This document shows positions 1-11,529 of a stretch of 64,000 nucleotides of DNA, piece by piece. This DNA comes from Pteria penguin (lineage: Eukaryota > Mollusca > Bivalvia > Pterioida > Pteriidae). The stretch is from positions 13,311,501 through 13,375,500 of the forward strand of contig CM068585.1 in the NCBI GenBank assembly GCA_035048485.1, written 5' to 3'. Below the pieces are notes generated by a model. It had not been told where the DNA came from and ran no database searches. It was given only the letters and a program-made list of their open reading frames with translations. Position numbers and translations under genes: made by a program. Each line of letters starts with the position of its first letter. The first letter of the stretch is position 1.

Positions 1-164
1 TATACTACATTGACAGAAAGGGGAGGGAGGATTCTCTTATTCTATTTTGTTGCAATTTGTGATCCTCTTGACTTTATAGATCTATGTGACAGTGGAGCTT
101 TTTTTGCTTTTTTTTTCAAAGGTGCCAGTGCCTTCTAATTTGGAATTTTTTTGGTCCATTTGCA

Positions 165-216
165 TGATACTTAAAGATCAATGTTTGGGAAAAAATTTAG
201 ACAAATTGCCAGCAAA
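165..216 (+). repeat. Fragment of a dispersed repeat (family R1)
   Basis: A short AT-rich stretch containing GATCAATGTTTGGG is repeated at 15985-16125 in the same orientation and at about 11278-11425 inverted. No coding content is visible. It is probably a piece of a mobile element, but no termini can be defined from three partial copies. Confidence 0.5.
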
Positions 217-245
217 GTTGTGAAGGAAAATGGAGAACTCAACTA

Positions 246-985
246 AAACCCATGACCTTAGTAGGTATGGTGGAGGGTAACTGCCTGCACAGTTGTGGAG
301 GAAATCCATGACCTTAGTAGGTATGGTGGATGGTAACTGCCTGCACAGTTGTGGAGGAAACCCATGACCTTAGTAAGTATGGTGGAGGGTAACTGTCTGC
401 ACAGTTGTGGAGGAAACCCATGAACTCAACTAAAATCCATGACCTTAGTAGGTATGGTGGAGGTAACTGCCTGCACAGTTGTGGAGGAAACCCATGACCT
501 TAGTAAGTATGGTGGAGGGTAAATGCCAGCACAGTTGTGGAGGAAAATGGAAAACTCAACTACAATCCATGACCTTAGTAGGTATGGTGGAAGGTAACTA
601 ATGACCTTAGTAGGTAAGGTGGAGGAATGATGCCTATGCAATAGCGGAGGAAAATGGAAAATCAAGATAGAATATGTCTATAGTAGGAAAGTTGGATTAT
701 TGCCTACAAAGTTGGTGGAGGGAAGTGGCAAGTCAAGATAAAACCATGATCTCACCAGATAATATGCACAGCTGTTGAGGAAACTGAAGATTAGGTATGG
801 TTGAGGACTACTGTCTTCATGATTGTGAAAGAAAATGAACAGTTAGATAAACTCATGACCTAAGCAAGTAAGTGCAGGAACTTTGTCTGTATAGTCTTGG
901 AGAAAACTGGACAAGCTAAGTATAACCATGACCTCAGTAGGTAGGATGGAAAACCTTCTCACCTGCACAGTGTTGGAGGAAAACG
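246..985. repeat. Minisatellite, unit about 56 bp, degenerating rightwards
   Basis: The motif CATGACCTTAGTAGGTATGG starts units at 251, 307, 363, 438, 493 and 568. Spacings are 56, 56, 75, 55 and 75 bp; the 75-bp steps carry an extra ~19-bp ACTCAACTAAAATC piece. A shortened unit follows at 601, then increasingly diverged units to about 985 (for example CATGACCTCAGTAGGTAGG near 927). The short minus-strand reading frame across it only reflects the repeat. Confidence 0.85.
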
Positions 986-1042
986 GAATCCATACAAAAC
1001 CTGTACATTCAGAAAGTATAGGAACAGACCTTAATTTCTACA

Positions 1043-1316
1043 CAGATTGATAGATCATTGTTTAACATCACTACAAGTATTTCATGTAAATGGTGATGGT
1101 ATCTACATGATGCATTGCATTTATACCTTTGAAATGGATCCACCAGGAACAGTGAGGGATCTATTACATGCCATGTCTTCAGTGACACAGGACCTCAATT
1201 TACACTGTCTCATCTGTAAGACAGGACACCGGTGTACCCACAGCGTAGTCGTACGAAGGACATCTCAGTGGGGAGCCACGCACCTCACCCAGAGAGCTAA
1301 AACACTGGCTTCATTC
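1043..1316 (-). mobile_element. tRNA-derived SINE copy (family S1), diverged
   Basis: It shares the family S1 landmarks in order: GATTGATAGAT tail, a segment like GGTGATGGTATCTACATGATG, the block CAGTGAGGGATCT, then CTGTCTCATC and AAGACAGGACACCGG. The tRNA-like end at the right is badly eroded. Read on the minus strand the tRNA-like head comes first and the GATTGAT-type tail is the 3' end. Confidence 0.7.
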
Positions 1317-1379
1317 CTGTTGATCAAGGAAACTGGAGAACCCAGGTGAAGGAATGTCCTTCAGTAGGTACTCTGATAA

Positions 1380-2555
1380 ACCTGAAGATTGCTAAAAGAC
1401 CTTCATGTACTTAATTTTGAAAGTTGAAGTTTGTGAAATACCTTTTTCATCGTTTTGTACTTCACTGACATCTGATAAGCGTTTTCTTTTCTTTTTGTTT
1501 GCATCACCACCATCATCTCCAGATGCTATAATTAAATGAAAGAAGATAAAATTCATTAAATCATTTAATCGATTGGTTGATAGATGGACTAATCTATACT
1601 ATATTTACTTATCTATCTATTACTTATTTACTCATTTACCTACTTAAAACTCTTGCATATTTTCACTAATTTCACATCCACCCCTCCTTTCACACTAAAC
1701 TACTTCCCCATTCTCATGATTTACAATTTGTCAAATGTAGCAGATGGATTAGTATAAGTGTTCACTCATTTTCCTAATCCTATTTGTTTTCTCTGTACTT
1801 CTTTACTTGCTTCCATTGAAAATAAATGCACTCTAAATCAAAGATGATACAAGGGCAAGGACAAAAATCTCACAATTAATTTGAGACATGAGATTGGAGG
1901 AGCACTATCCAAACCGAAATCCTCTGAAATTCAGGCATGGTTTTGTACTGTAATTTTTTCTTACTACATGTACTTTCAATGGAAGGGCCTTTAAATCGTT
2001 TGTTTATCATTTAGCTTTTCTTCATCTTCACCAAACAGTCGGTCCGAAAATCTAAGGTTATTTACGTGACCGACAGTATTATTACCGGACTTGTCCGTTA
2101 ATCCGACGATATTTCATATTCACTGAAAGTACCCATGATTTTAAGTAAAATACCAGACACATCAACTGAAAAATTTGATAACACCTGACTGCTGGCATTC
2201 TTTATATAAGCTATACTGCCATTGATAATAACACCTTTTACTAGTAATAACTCTTGAGCTTATATCTTTGATTAAAACCCAAAAAAAGAAAAAATGTCGA
2301 TGAATGAATAAATAACCCTACAGAGCTTCATTATGTGTATACATGTAAAGATTAAAGCAATTAAAATGAAACAGCTTTACATGTATGACTTATGCACTCA
2401 ACACTTCTTTTTGTTTTCTTGGCATACATTTTCAAATGAAATCAACATACAGCCTGGCTCATACCTAGGTTTTTTTTTTCCTATGTGGTCCCTCCTTAAT
2501 CTTCTAGAAATCAAAGTATTTTCAAACTTGCGACATAAGTGCTTTTAGGTATGGA
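1380..2555. other. AT-rich stretch, no gene seen
   Basis: Only short frames, with no recognisable product. A (TATC)-rich patch lies near 1590-1630 and homopolymer runs near 2280 and 2470. I see no conserved repeat landmark. Confidence 0.5.
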
Positions 2556-2559
2556 TATA

Positions 2560-3278
2560 TGGTTGATTATTGTTTATTTCACTCCACGATTACTTCATGT
2601 ACATCGTGATGACATCTACCTAATGCATTGCATGACCTTTACAATGGACCCATCTGAAGCAGTGAGGGATCTTCTACATGTACATCGTGATGACATCTGC
2701 CTAATGCATTGCATGACCTTTACAATGGACCCATCTGAAGCAGTGAGGGATCTTCTACATGTACATCGTGATGACATCTGCCTAATGCATTGCATGACCT
2801 TTACAATGGACCCATCTGAAGCAGTGAGGGATCTTCTACATGTACACAATGGACCCATCTGAAGCAGTGAGGGATCTTCTACATGTACATCGTGATGACA
2901 TCTGCCTAATGCATTGCATGACCTTTACAATGGACCCATCTGAAGCAGTGAGGGATCTTCTACATGTACATCGTGATGACATCTGCCTAATGCATTGCAT
3001 GACCTTTACAATGGACCCATCTGAAGCAGTGAGGGATCTTCTACATGTACATCGTGATGACATCTGCCTAATGCATTGCATGACCTTTACAATGGACCCA
3101 TCTGAAGCAGTGAGGGATCTTCTACATGCCACGCCTACCATGACAAGAGACCTCAAGTTTTATTGTCTCAATCAAAAGACAGGACACTGGTGCACCCACT
3201 GCAGGAGTCAAACCCAGGATCATTTGGTCCCAAGCCGAACACCACATTCACTGGGCTGCATGGGCTTTGAATATATCG
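2560..3278 (-). mobile_element. SINE S1 copy with internal tandem expansion
   Basis: The left flank ATTGTTTATTTCACTCCACG and the right part (AAGACAGGACACTGG, GGAGTCAAACCCAGG, near 3175-3220) are the two ends of an S1 SINE. The segment between them has been amplified (see 2596-3124). The tRNA-like B-box end is at the right, so the element lies on the minus strand. Confidence 0.8.
2596..3124. repeat. 81-bp tandem repeat inside a SINE, 6 full units plus one 43-bp unit
   Basis: Units begin with CATGTACATCGTGATGACAT at 2596, 2677, 2758, 2882, 2963 and 3044, all 81 bp apart except for a shortened 43-bp unit at 2839-2881. Because 81 is a multiple of 3, long repetitive reading frames appear on both strands; these are artefacts of the repeat. 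The units are almost identical, so the amplification is recent. Confidence 0.95.
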
Positions 3279-3781
3279 ATAATTGATAGTAAATTATGAT
3301 ATCAATACTTGTTACTTATGAAAAGATTTGGATTGAATAGTTTAAATGTCAGATTCGCAGTAAGCATAAAAAATCAAAATGGTGACTATCAAAGATACTG
3401 AACTTGACAACAATAACAAGACCATATATCCAAAGCTGTCACGTGTATTATACAGTGCTGTAATTATTTCATTACAATTAAAAAATTGTCCAACCTCCCC
3501 AAAAGTCCCATAAATATTTAACAGGAAAGCCAATTAGTTTGAAAATCGATAGGAGTCTTCCTTCCATAGAACAGATGGACAGAAAGAAATCCCATCCACC
3601 CCTCCCAAGAAAGAACCCCCTCCCCCAAGTTTAATAACTTTGTAACAAACAAAGCTGATAAGTCTGAAAATCGAAAAAAGGGCCTTCCTCTACCTTGTCA
3701 CAATATCATGTATTAAGTTACTGTGTCCATAAAAAGAGATGACAGACAGACAGACATAGTGATCACTATAAGGCACCCAAC

Positions 3782-4213
3782 TTATGTTGGGACCCTATTA
3801 ATACTCATTCTTTTGTGCGTATTACAACAGTTACCTAGATGTTTCCTTTCTCCAAGATTGTTAAAAAGAGGAATATCCAAAGTAGCATTGATATTATTCC
3901 AACTGCTGTGTACCAAAGTTTTCACTCTTGATATACTAGTTGTTTCTGATGCAAGGCAATCAATTAAGCCCTGGAAATTTATATCTTTTCTTTCTGGTCT
4001 GAATCTTACAATGCCTTTTTTTCGCATATATTCCACTATATCAGAAGACATGTTTGTGTTGAGAGGTCTAGGTGGGACATCATGCAATTCTCTGACAAAC
4101 ATCTTGAAAGTATGCAAGTCATTATCTATAAGATACTGATTTATGTCATCAAGCATTGAAGCAAACAGCTTTCTGGCTTTTGTGACATTTTCTTTTTTGG
4201 GCTCTTCAGTCAT
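3782..4213 (-). CDS. Possible exon of a death-effector-domain-like protein
   Basis: The frame is 143 aa and starts MTEEPKKENVTKARKLF. Residues about 12-105 have an amphipathic-helix pattern like a DED/death-fold domain: a Leu-rich first helix, a DLHTFKMFVREL segment resembling the DED helix 2 pattern (DL..FK.L), then a charged stretch and two further helices (FQGLIDCLASETTSISRVKTLV). A splice-donor-like AG|GTAACT lies in the KHLGN codons near 3841, so the last ~20 residues may be intron. No partner exon is recognised. If the fold is right, it would be an adaptor domain in apoptotic or innate immune signalling. This is fold-pattern inference only; no signature motif proves it, and it could be a relic exon. 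Confidence 0.4.
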   Translation of the reverse strand: MTEEPKKENVTKARKLFASMLDDINQYLIDNDLHTFKMFVRELHDVPPRPLNTNMSSDIVEYMRKKGIVRFRPERKDINFQGLIDCLASETTSISRVKTLVHSSWNNINATLDIPLFNNLGERKHLGNCCNTHKRMSINRVPT

Positions 4214-4486
4214 TGTTCTGTCATGTATGTACTAATGAGGAACCTTTTTACACCTGTAAAAAATAAAACCAGACATGTAGGAAATGTATTCATCAATTAA
4301 AACAATGAGTGATTTTGTTACATGTACATCAGTCTACACTAATTTCAGATATATGTACATGTCAGGCCAATTTGCACCCTGGGGGGCTTTCTGCTACTAT
4401 ATTATGTCCCCGGATTAAGAAATGGGGCATACCCTAGTCAAAATAAGAAGCTTAATTTAAATACAAGTGTACATATAAGAAATATT

Positions 4487-5045
4487 CTAAACAAGCTGTG
4501 TTTGTGATAAACTACTGCCTCCGGCAACAACAAAGTCCAAAAAGTTATTTTTAATATGAAGGTCATTGTCAAAGTCAATGACCTTGATGTCATTTGAAAG
4601 GGCTTCAATATTTGAGTACTTATATGAAATATGAAGTCTCTTTACCTCACAGTTCATCGAGTTTAATTGTTTTTTGTTTAACGTCACACCACAAATATTT
4701 CTCGTATATGGTGACGGCATCTGCCTGATGCAGGGCATACAAATTTTGACCTTTGCAACAGACCCACCTGAAGCAGTGAGGGATCTTTAATGCGCCATGC
4801 ATACCACGACATGGGACCTCGGTTTTTACTGTCTCATCCGAAAGACAGGACACCGGCATGACCAGAGCGGGACTCGAACCCCAGCCTCCCAATCAGGAGG
4901 TAAGCGCGATACCACTAGACCACGCCGGCTTACCTCACAGTTCAAAAGTTATGGCCAAGATAAAAGTTGACAACAAACAAAAAGACAGACAGACAGACTG
5001 ACAGGACAAAAACAATATGACCCCGATCTATTGATCCGGGGGCAT
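4487..5045. repeat. Dispersed repeat interrupted by a SINE, ending in a GACA-type tail
   Basis: The stretch 4487-4656 continues after the SINE at 4945-5045 (AAAAGTTATGGCCAAGATAA, then an AGACAGACAGACAGACTGACAGG tract). Similar AAGTTATGGCC and AGACAGACAGAC pieces end the repeat block at 15.2 kb. It appears to be an older dispersed element into which the S1 SINE jumped. Confidence 0.5.
4657..4929 (-). mobile_element. tRNA-derived SINE S1, flanked by a 15-bp target duplication
   Basis: TTACCTCACAGTTCA occurs at 4642-4656 and again at 4930-4944, exactly bracketing the element. On the minus strand it begins GCCGGCGTGGTCTAGTGG (A-box-like), then GGTTCGAGTCCCGC (B box), then the S1 body with GATCCCTCACTGCTTC, and ends in an AACAATTAAACTCGA tail. 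A pol III promoter pair plus a long target duplication indicates LINE-driven retrotransposition. Confidence 0.9.
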
Positions 5046-5399
5046 AAAAATACAGGTTTTAAATTTCATTGATTGGTTGCAATTTTGTGAAGCAAATAAT
5101 CTGATAGAAAATGTAAAAGAATACTTATCTTGTAGATAACACTCAATCCCTGTTGTTTGTTTCCTTTATAAGTTAAAAATTCACTCTAAGAATTCAACTA
5201 CTTGTCCTATTCTTCAGAGATTCATGTCAGTTTTTAACTCAAGAACCATTTAAACCAGAACTTTCCTGGCAGGACAATGTAGAATTGGATTAAGGTTATC
5301 ACACATCCTTCTGTCATTGTTTGTACTGTGTTAATGAGTGTCATGAGTGGAAAATCATCTTATAGTATGGGAATGTCTAAACTCTTGGATCCTAATAAA

Positions 5400-6020
5400 C
5401 AAAAGAGATCATCCCTATGTCATAGGTATCATATGTGCCAGATTATGGCAGATATCTTGACTTCAAGTCAGACAATCCGCATTTGAAAACAAAGAGTAAT
5501 GCTTCTGGCAAACTTTGGACAACCACATTCTTTGTGCCAAGTTAATGAGTGTCATGATTCTAGGTTGAATAAGCTGCATTTGCGAAACACTAATGCCCCC
5601 GAATGCACCAAAGTCTGTAGACTATTCCTACAAATATATGAACACTGCCCACAAATATGGCATTCTAAGCAAACTACAAGGAGAAAATTAAAGAAATCAT
5701 CTGAAAACATGCGAAAAAAATGGAATATCCAAGATTTTCATAGCTCACCTCAATGGCAGCTTATGACTTTTAATTGAATGACTTTTGATTCCCTATGTCA
5801 TGGGTATCATATGTGAGAGATATGATGACTCCAGGCAAAACAAAACAGACCTTCCCAATGTCATGGGCATCATATGTGAGAGATATCATGACTCCTGGCA
5901 AAACAAAACAGATCCTCCCTATGTCATGGGCATCATATGTGCCAGATATCATGACTCCAGGCAAAACAATCAGCATTTGAAAACAAAGAGTAATGCCTCT
6001 AGCAAAATTTGGTCAACTGC
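5400..6020. repeat. 64-bp tandem triplication plus a related upstream copy
   Basis: Units containing CCTATGTCATGGGTATCATATG recur near 5791, 5855 and 5919 (64-bp steps). A related single unit lies near 5415, and both loci are followed by CATTTGAAAACAAAGAGTAATGC, so the flanking segment was duplicated too. Short frames through the units are repeat artefacts. Confidence 0.8.
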
Positions 6021-6059
6021 TTGAAATTTAAACTTATACTCAGTCTTATACTGTAGTTA

Positions 6060-6199
6060 TAATCAATGGTATGACCGGATTGCAAAAGCTAAACGCAAAA
6101 TGTTGACGCCGGACGGACGGACTGATTTTGCCAATTTATAGACCAGAATTGCTTTGCATTAACATTAACAATACATGTATGCAAGTGGTCACCCTAAAG
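6060..6199 (+). repeat. Left part of a ~300-bp tandem repeat split by an insertion
   Basis: AAACGCAAAATGTTGACGCC, a GACGGACGGACGG tract and ATGCAAGTGGTCACCCTAAAGG match the unit seen intact at 8758-9055. The unit stops at GGCAAA, where the next element begins, and resumes at 8757 with ACAGTGTGTGTTCAC. Confidence 0.85.
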
Positions 6200-8756
6200 G
6201 CAAACAAGAGGCCCAAGTGGGCCTATATCGCTCACCTGAGTACCTATATTATCAGTCATGCATGAAGGAAGAATTCATTTATTTTTGCATTAATGTGACT
6301 AAGTCAACACAGATGTTGAAAATATGTCAAATTTTATTTCAGGCTAGAATAAAAAACAACACTTTTTTGCACATCCATTCAGGTGATTTTGATATTAAGC
6401 ATTTCCTTTGTCTCTGCAAGAAGTCATTCAGGGCAACAAGTTAGTCATTTTCTTTAGGTGGGGCCTTTTGTTGACTGATTTCAAGTCTGGGTCATGAACA
6501 ACAATTGTTTCAAATATTGTCCAGATCTAACTTAAAATTGCCTAATTTCATATGTTGAGTGTTGAGAAACATCTAAAAACTTATTTAGATGTGTAAAGAA
6601 ATGAAAAAAAAATTTTGACCACAGCTGGATTTGAACCGCTACTCTCCATATTTCAATTACCAAGTGGTATATGTACTATTGTGAGAACTGCTTTTTAGAC
6701 ATGGTGGCATTATCTGTTAACCAATTTGGATGAAATTTACCAAATTGATAGAGGACTTTTAGTACTTCATGTATTCCATGTTTCATTAAAATCTTTCATG
6801 TGGTATAACAGCAGAAGTGAAAAATGTGATTGAATTGTTCCTATACATCCTCATTTGGAAGTCTTAAAAAATTCATAGAAAATCCAAAAATTGAGATATT
6901 GACAAAATTCTTTCAAAGTAACAATCCTTACCATAATTATGATCACAATAGTCCATAAGAAATTACATTATCAATTAACTAGGAAATATGACACTTTTTT
7001 CTGCATTGAATCAACAAGTCCAAAGAAATGTCGAAAAAAATTCTAAAATTTGATTTTGGAAGGGAACCAAAATGACAATACATCTTCACTCATCCCTCTA
7101 GATCATTTCTATGCATTCTGTTTGTCTCTGTATACAGCCTGTATGAAAAAGAATATTGTTAAACGAGGGAACTCTTTTGTGACCTACTCTTGACTATGGT
7201 GGCGCCACCTGTAAAGAGGTCTGGACGAAAACATCAGAATTTGAAGAGGATCATAAGTGACTTATTTCTACCAAGATTTATTAAAATCCTTCAAACAGTT
7301 TTGTAGAAAAAGTTGAAAATGTGAAAAATGGCCAACCCCCCCTTTTTTTTTTGGAAGTCTTAAACGTAAAATTCCTAATTTCATATGTTGAGAAACATCT
7401 AAAAACTTATTTAGATGTGTAAAAAAAAAAAAAAATTTTTTTGACCACAGCTGGATTTGAACCGCTACTCTCCATATTTCAATTACCAAGTGGTATATGT
7501 ACCATTGTGAGACCTACTTTTAGACATGGTGGCATTATCTGTTAACCAATTTGGATGATCCGCACAAAAAACAAAACCTTTGAAAAGGACTATGAGTACT
7601 TGCATCCTACCCAGTTTTATCACAATCCTTCAAGTTGTTCTGTAGATCAAGTTGAAGATATGAAAAATTGTCCCCCCCCCCCCCTTTTCTTGGAAGTCTT
7701 AAAAAATTCATAAAAAATTCAAAAATCGAGATATTGAAAAAATTCCTTCACACCAGCATTCCTTACCATAGAAATGATTAAATGAAACCAAATGAATGCA
7801 TCAATGTTTACTAAAAGAAAATAATAACTCTTTAATGCATTAAAATAACAAAGTCCAAAATAAAAATGAAAAAACGTCAAAAATTTGATTTCGGAATGGA
7901 ACCAAAAATATCAACACTTCTTCCCATATGCCTCTATCTCATTCCTATGCAGTCGGTTTGTCGCTGTATGCACCCAATCTGAATAAGAAGTTTGTCAAAG
8001 GAGGGTACCCTCTGTGACCTACTTTTGTCTGTGGTGGTGCCACCTGTTCATGGATCTTGACAAAGATGACCACATTTGTCGGGGACCTTGAGTATTTGAT
8101 GCATGCCAAGTTTCATTGAATTCCAGCTAGTGGTTCTGAAGAAAAAGTTCAAACTGTGAAATGTTTACACCAATTATCCCATCCCCTTTTTTTCTTGAAA
8201 GTCTTAAAAAATTCATAAAAAATCCAAAACATAAAATATTGAAAAATTTTCTTCGCAGTAGTATTTCTTACCATCAAAATGATCAAATTAAACCAAATTA
8301 ATGCATCAATGTTTACTAAAAGAAAAAAATACCTCTTTTCTGCATTAAAATTACCAAGTACAAAAAACCGTCAAAAAAACGTCAAAAATTTGATTTCGGA
8401 ATGGAACCAAAAATAACAACACTTCTTCACACATCCCTCTAGATCATTCCTATGCATTTGGTTTGTCTCTGTATGCCCCCGGTCTGAAGAAGAAGTTTGT
8501 CAAAGGAGGGTACCCTCTTTGACCTACTTTTGCCTGTGGTGGCGCCACCTGTTGATGAATCTGGACGAAAAACAACAACACTTGTAGTGGACCATGAGTA
8601 CTACATGCTTATCAAGTTTCATCAAATTCTGTTCAGTGGTTCTGGAGAAGAAGTCGAAAATGTGAAAAGTTAACGACGGACGACAGACGACGGACGGACG
8701 ACGGACGGTGATTGATCACAATAGCTCACTTGAGCCTTTGGCTCAGGTGAGCTAAA
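6200..8756 (+). mobile_element. Helitron/Helentron-like non-autonomous element, full length
   Basis: The left end carries the palindrome GGCCCAAGTGGGCC and then GCTCACCTGAG. The right end carries a 14-bp hairpin with a 3-nt loop (arms AGCTCACTTGAGCC and GGCTCAGGTGAGCT), then CTAA and the insertion site. CTCAGGTGAGC is the inverse complement of the left GCTCACCTGAG, so subterminal inverted repeats are present. A GACGGACGG microsatellite lies just before the hairpin. These traits (subterminal inverted repeats, short tandem tract, 3' hairpin, CTRR-like end, insertion in a T/A run with no net duplication) fit Helentron-associated elements. Inside are diverged blocks repeated two to three times, such as GTGGTGGCGCCACCTGTTGA at about 7197, 8033 and 8536. 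No protein is encoded. The class is inferred from structure. Confidence 0.65.
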
Positions 8757-9290
8757 AACAGTGTGTGTTCACTGAAGCTTAAAGTCAAGGTCAAGGTCAC
8801 TAATTTTTGTAATGGTTGGATAGAACATTCAAGTATCTACAAACCTAGCAACTTTGACATAAGTACCCTTTAGGGTATGAAAGAAACCAAGCTAAATGCA
8901 AATGCTAAACATAAAATGTTGACACTGTGCGACGGACGGACGGATGGACAGACAGCCTGAGGGACATACAGACGTATTTTGCCAATTCACAGACCGAAAT
9001 TTCTTTGCAACAACATTAACAATACATGTATGCAAGTGGTCACCCTAAAGGCAAAAAACAGTGTGTGTTCACTTTAGCGTAAAGTCAAGGTCAAGGTCAC
9101 TAAATTTTGTATTGGTTGGATAGAACATTCAAGTATCTACAAACCTACCAACTTTGACATAAGTACCCTTTAGGGTATGAAAGAAACCAAGCTAAACGCA
9201 AAATGTTGACGCCATGCGGACGGACGGATGGACAGACGGACGGTTTTCGCCAATTCATAGACCAGAATTGCTTTGCAATCCGGTCAAAAA
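8757..9290 (+). repeat. Tandem repeat, about 300-bp units (two units)
   Basis: Units start with ACAGTGTGTGTTCAC at about 8758 and 9056 and include AAAGTCAAGGTCAAGGTCAC, a GACGGACGGACGGATGGACAG tract and TTGCCAATTCA. The second unit shows the uninterrupted site (AAAGGCAAAAAACAGTGTG) where the neighbouring 2.5-kb element landed in the first. Confidence 0.9.
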
Positions 9291-9784
9291 TGTGTACCAC
9301 ATTTCAGTTCAGTATCACAAAGGTGTGTGGAAGAGTGTGGAAATTTTTTATTTGTACAGACACACAACCTGATTTAAGTATGATAAAAACCCTATCCCAC
9401 AACTTCAACTAAGAGGTTATATGATATGTACCAAGTTTCAGTTACTATCTTAAATGATGCAGGATAAAGAACATGAAGGTTTTGTTGAGACTCATGATCT
9501 ACATGTATTAGTCTTAAGCTAAGCATTAAAAGAAACAGTTTTATTTTCTTTCAAGGTGACCACTATGGCAACCATATTGGATTACACAACACAATTTTTT
9601 CACCAACATATAATTCACTGGGTATTTTTGAGCATATCATTTCTTTAAAGTTTTTATCAAATTTGCTAGATATACAAACACAAGGTAGAAATAATGTTAT
9701 AAGATTTTCAAAATGGTTGCCATGTCAGTCATATTGGATTTTGTTCCAGTTATGTTTGTATCTTCAGCAGACAATTCATGTTAA

Positions 9785-10203
9785 GTTACATGATTATTTC
9801 ACATACTTGTATATGGTGACAACATCTGTCTGATGCATTGCAGAAAAATTCAGTGATGTTGAGAAGTGTCGGTACGAAGGTTTTTGGCTGACAAAATTTC
9901 ATTAATATTGACAAAATTCTGAATTTTTTTTCTATATATTTCATTGTCCTGACTGACAAAATTTTCGAAAACACTGAAATGGCCAACATGTTTAAGAACT
10001 TTTTAACATCTCTGGAAATTTATACCTTTGCAATGGACCCACCTGAAGCAATGAGGGGTCTTTTATATGCCTACTGTAACAAAGAAACTCTATTTATAAT
10101 GTCTCTTCTAAAAGACAGGACATCAGTGCGCCCATAGTGGGAGTCAAACCAGGGACCTTTTGGCCGTAAGCCAAGTGCCTTATCCAATAAGCCACACTGG
10201 CTT
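9785..10203 (-). mobile_element. SINE S1 copy with an internal 170-bp insertion
   Basis: The S1 3' half (TATATGGTGACAACATCTGTC, near 9810) and the tRNA-like half (CCTTTGCAATGGACCCACC near 10027, AAGACAGGACATCAGTGCGC, GGGAGTCAAACCAGGGACC, CACACTGGC) are separated by about 9842-10020 of unrelated AT-rich sequence. Confidence 0.75.
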
Positions 10204-11277
10204 GGTTGGCTCCTGTGAACATGTTGAAAATCACAAGGTCATGACACAATCCCTTTAAAAGGTGATGGAAATTTCACTCCTTGCTCAAAGAGAAAACCAG
10301 GGCTCTTTTTCTAGATACATGTATTGGGACGATGCCTTATTTATTAGCTTTTCATTATGGAAAATTTATGTGCGACTTTAAATCAAATTAAGAAAAAGTG
10401 GATTGACATGAAGATGCGTGATCACACTTGTTTTCTAAAAACATTATAATTTTCAACAAGTTTTCCAAAAATGTTTTTTTTCGAACATCTGCGTCATTTT
10501 TCCAGTGAATCAAATCTGAGTGTTATTTTTAGAGGCAATTCAACTTTCAAAAAAAAAAAAACCCCATCATAACACTCTTCTTGTACAATGACTTCGATAC
10601 AAATGTTATAATGTTTGTATTGAAGCCTTTGTACAAGCATATATCTTAGGATATTACTTAGCTTTGAAAATATTGTTGTCTGTTTCACTTGATAAAGACC
10701 AAGCAGTTAAACATCCTCGAAGACTGTTGTGATTTTTCTGTTTTTTAGGATTTGATATCATACTTCCCTTTGGAAGACACAGATTTTTTATTGTAAATTC
10801 AACATTTTGTTTGAACATTGTCAATCACTACCACAAAGCGTATGTTTTACTAAAAGAACCACAAATTTATTGTATAAACAGAGATTGAATTACATGCATG
10901 GTCTTTTGCTGTAATAAATACATGTAGGTCAGGAAGAGGAGAAATTATTCTTTATTATGGGAAATTCACTAATCCAAATTGAGAAAAAGGAAGGCTTTTT
11001 TCAAATGGAAAGCCACCAAATATTAGCCTCAATTACCAAATATAAGGAAAGAAAGTCCTGAACACTCAGATATTGAATGACCAGTTCTACTTGGTATTTT
11101 GAGGACGACAACAATTATCATGCAAATTATGGGGAAGTTATCTAATTCAGCGGCTCTGGACACCCCAGTAACAGAAAGTCTGCAAGTGAGCAGTCCAATA
11201 CAACCATTTAATGCCTGCAGACTACATCAAATTCAATTAAAGCTGTTTTAAGTCTGCATCTATCAAAGAAAAAGTCG
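10204..11277. other. No gene or classified repeat seen
   Basis: AT-rich sequence with only short frames and no recognisable protein or repeat family landmark. Confidence 0.5.
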
Positions 11278-11425
11278 AAAATCACTTACAGCAGAGGTCT
11301 TCTTAATACAAGTATTTTTTTCTTCAAATAAGGTCTGTTATAAGGACCTTTCCCAATAGAAATTTCATTGATTTTTCCTAAACTTTGTCTAAATTTTTCC
11401 CAAACATGGATCTTTTAGCATTATG
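11278..11425 (-). repeat. Dispersed repeat family R1, inverted copy
   Basis: The reverse complement reads through ATGTTTGGGAAAAATTTAGA and GAAATTTCTATTGGGAA, matching 15985-16125. Confidence 0.6.
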
Positions 11426-11529
11426 AAAAAAATCCAAAACGAAAAGGAACAGAAAAATCAACTTATCAACGGTGGAGTCGAGGGATGCCCTAAGCTTTGT
11501 AACTGTGCCACTGGCAGTGAAAAAAACCC

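Noticed and set aside
2539..3286. Frames of 80-148 aa on both strands
   Set aside because: They exist only because the 81-bp SINE-derived repeat is a multiple of three.
4850..4930. Functional tRNA gene on the minus strand (similarly at 15610-15685, 26650-26727 and 15895-15975)
   Set aside because: A and B boxes are present but acceptor and anticodon stems do not pair; they are heads of SINEs with shared bodies and tails.
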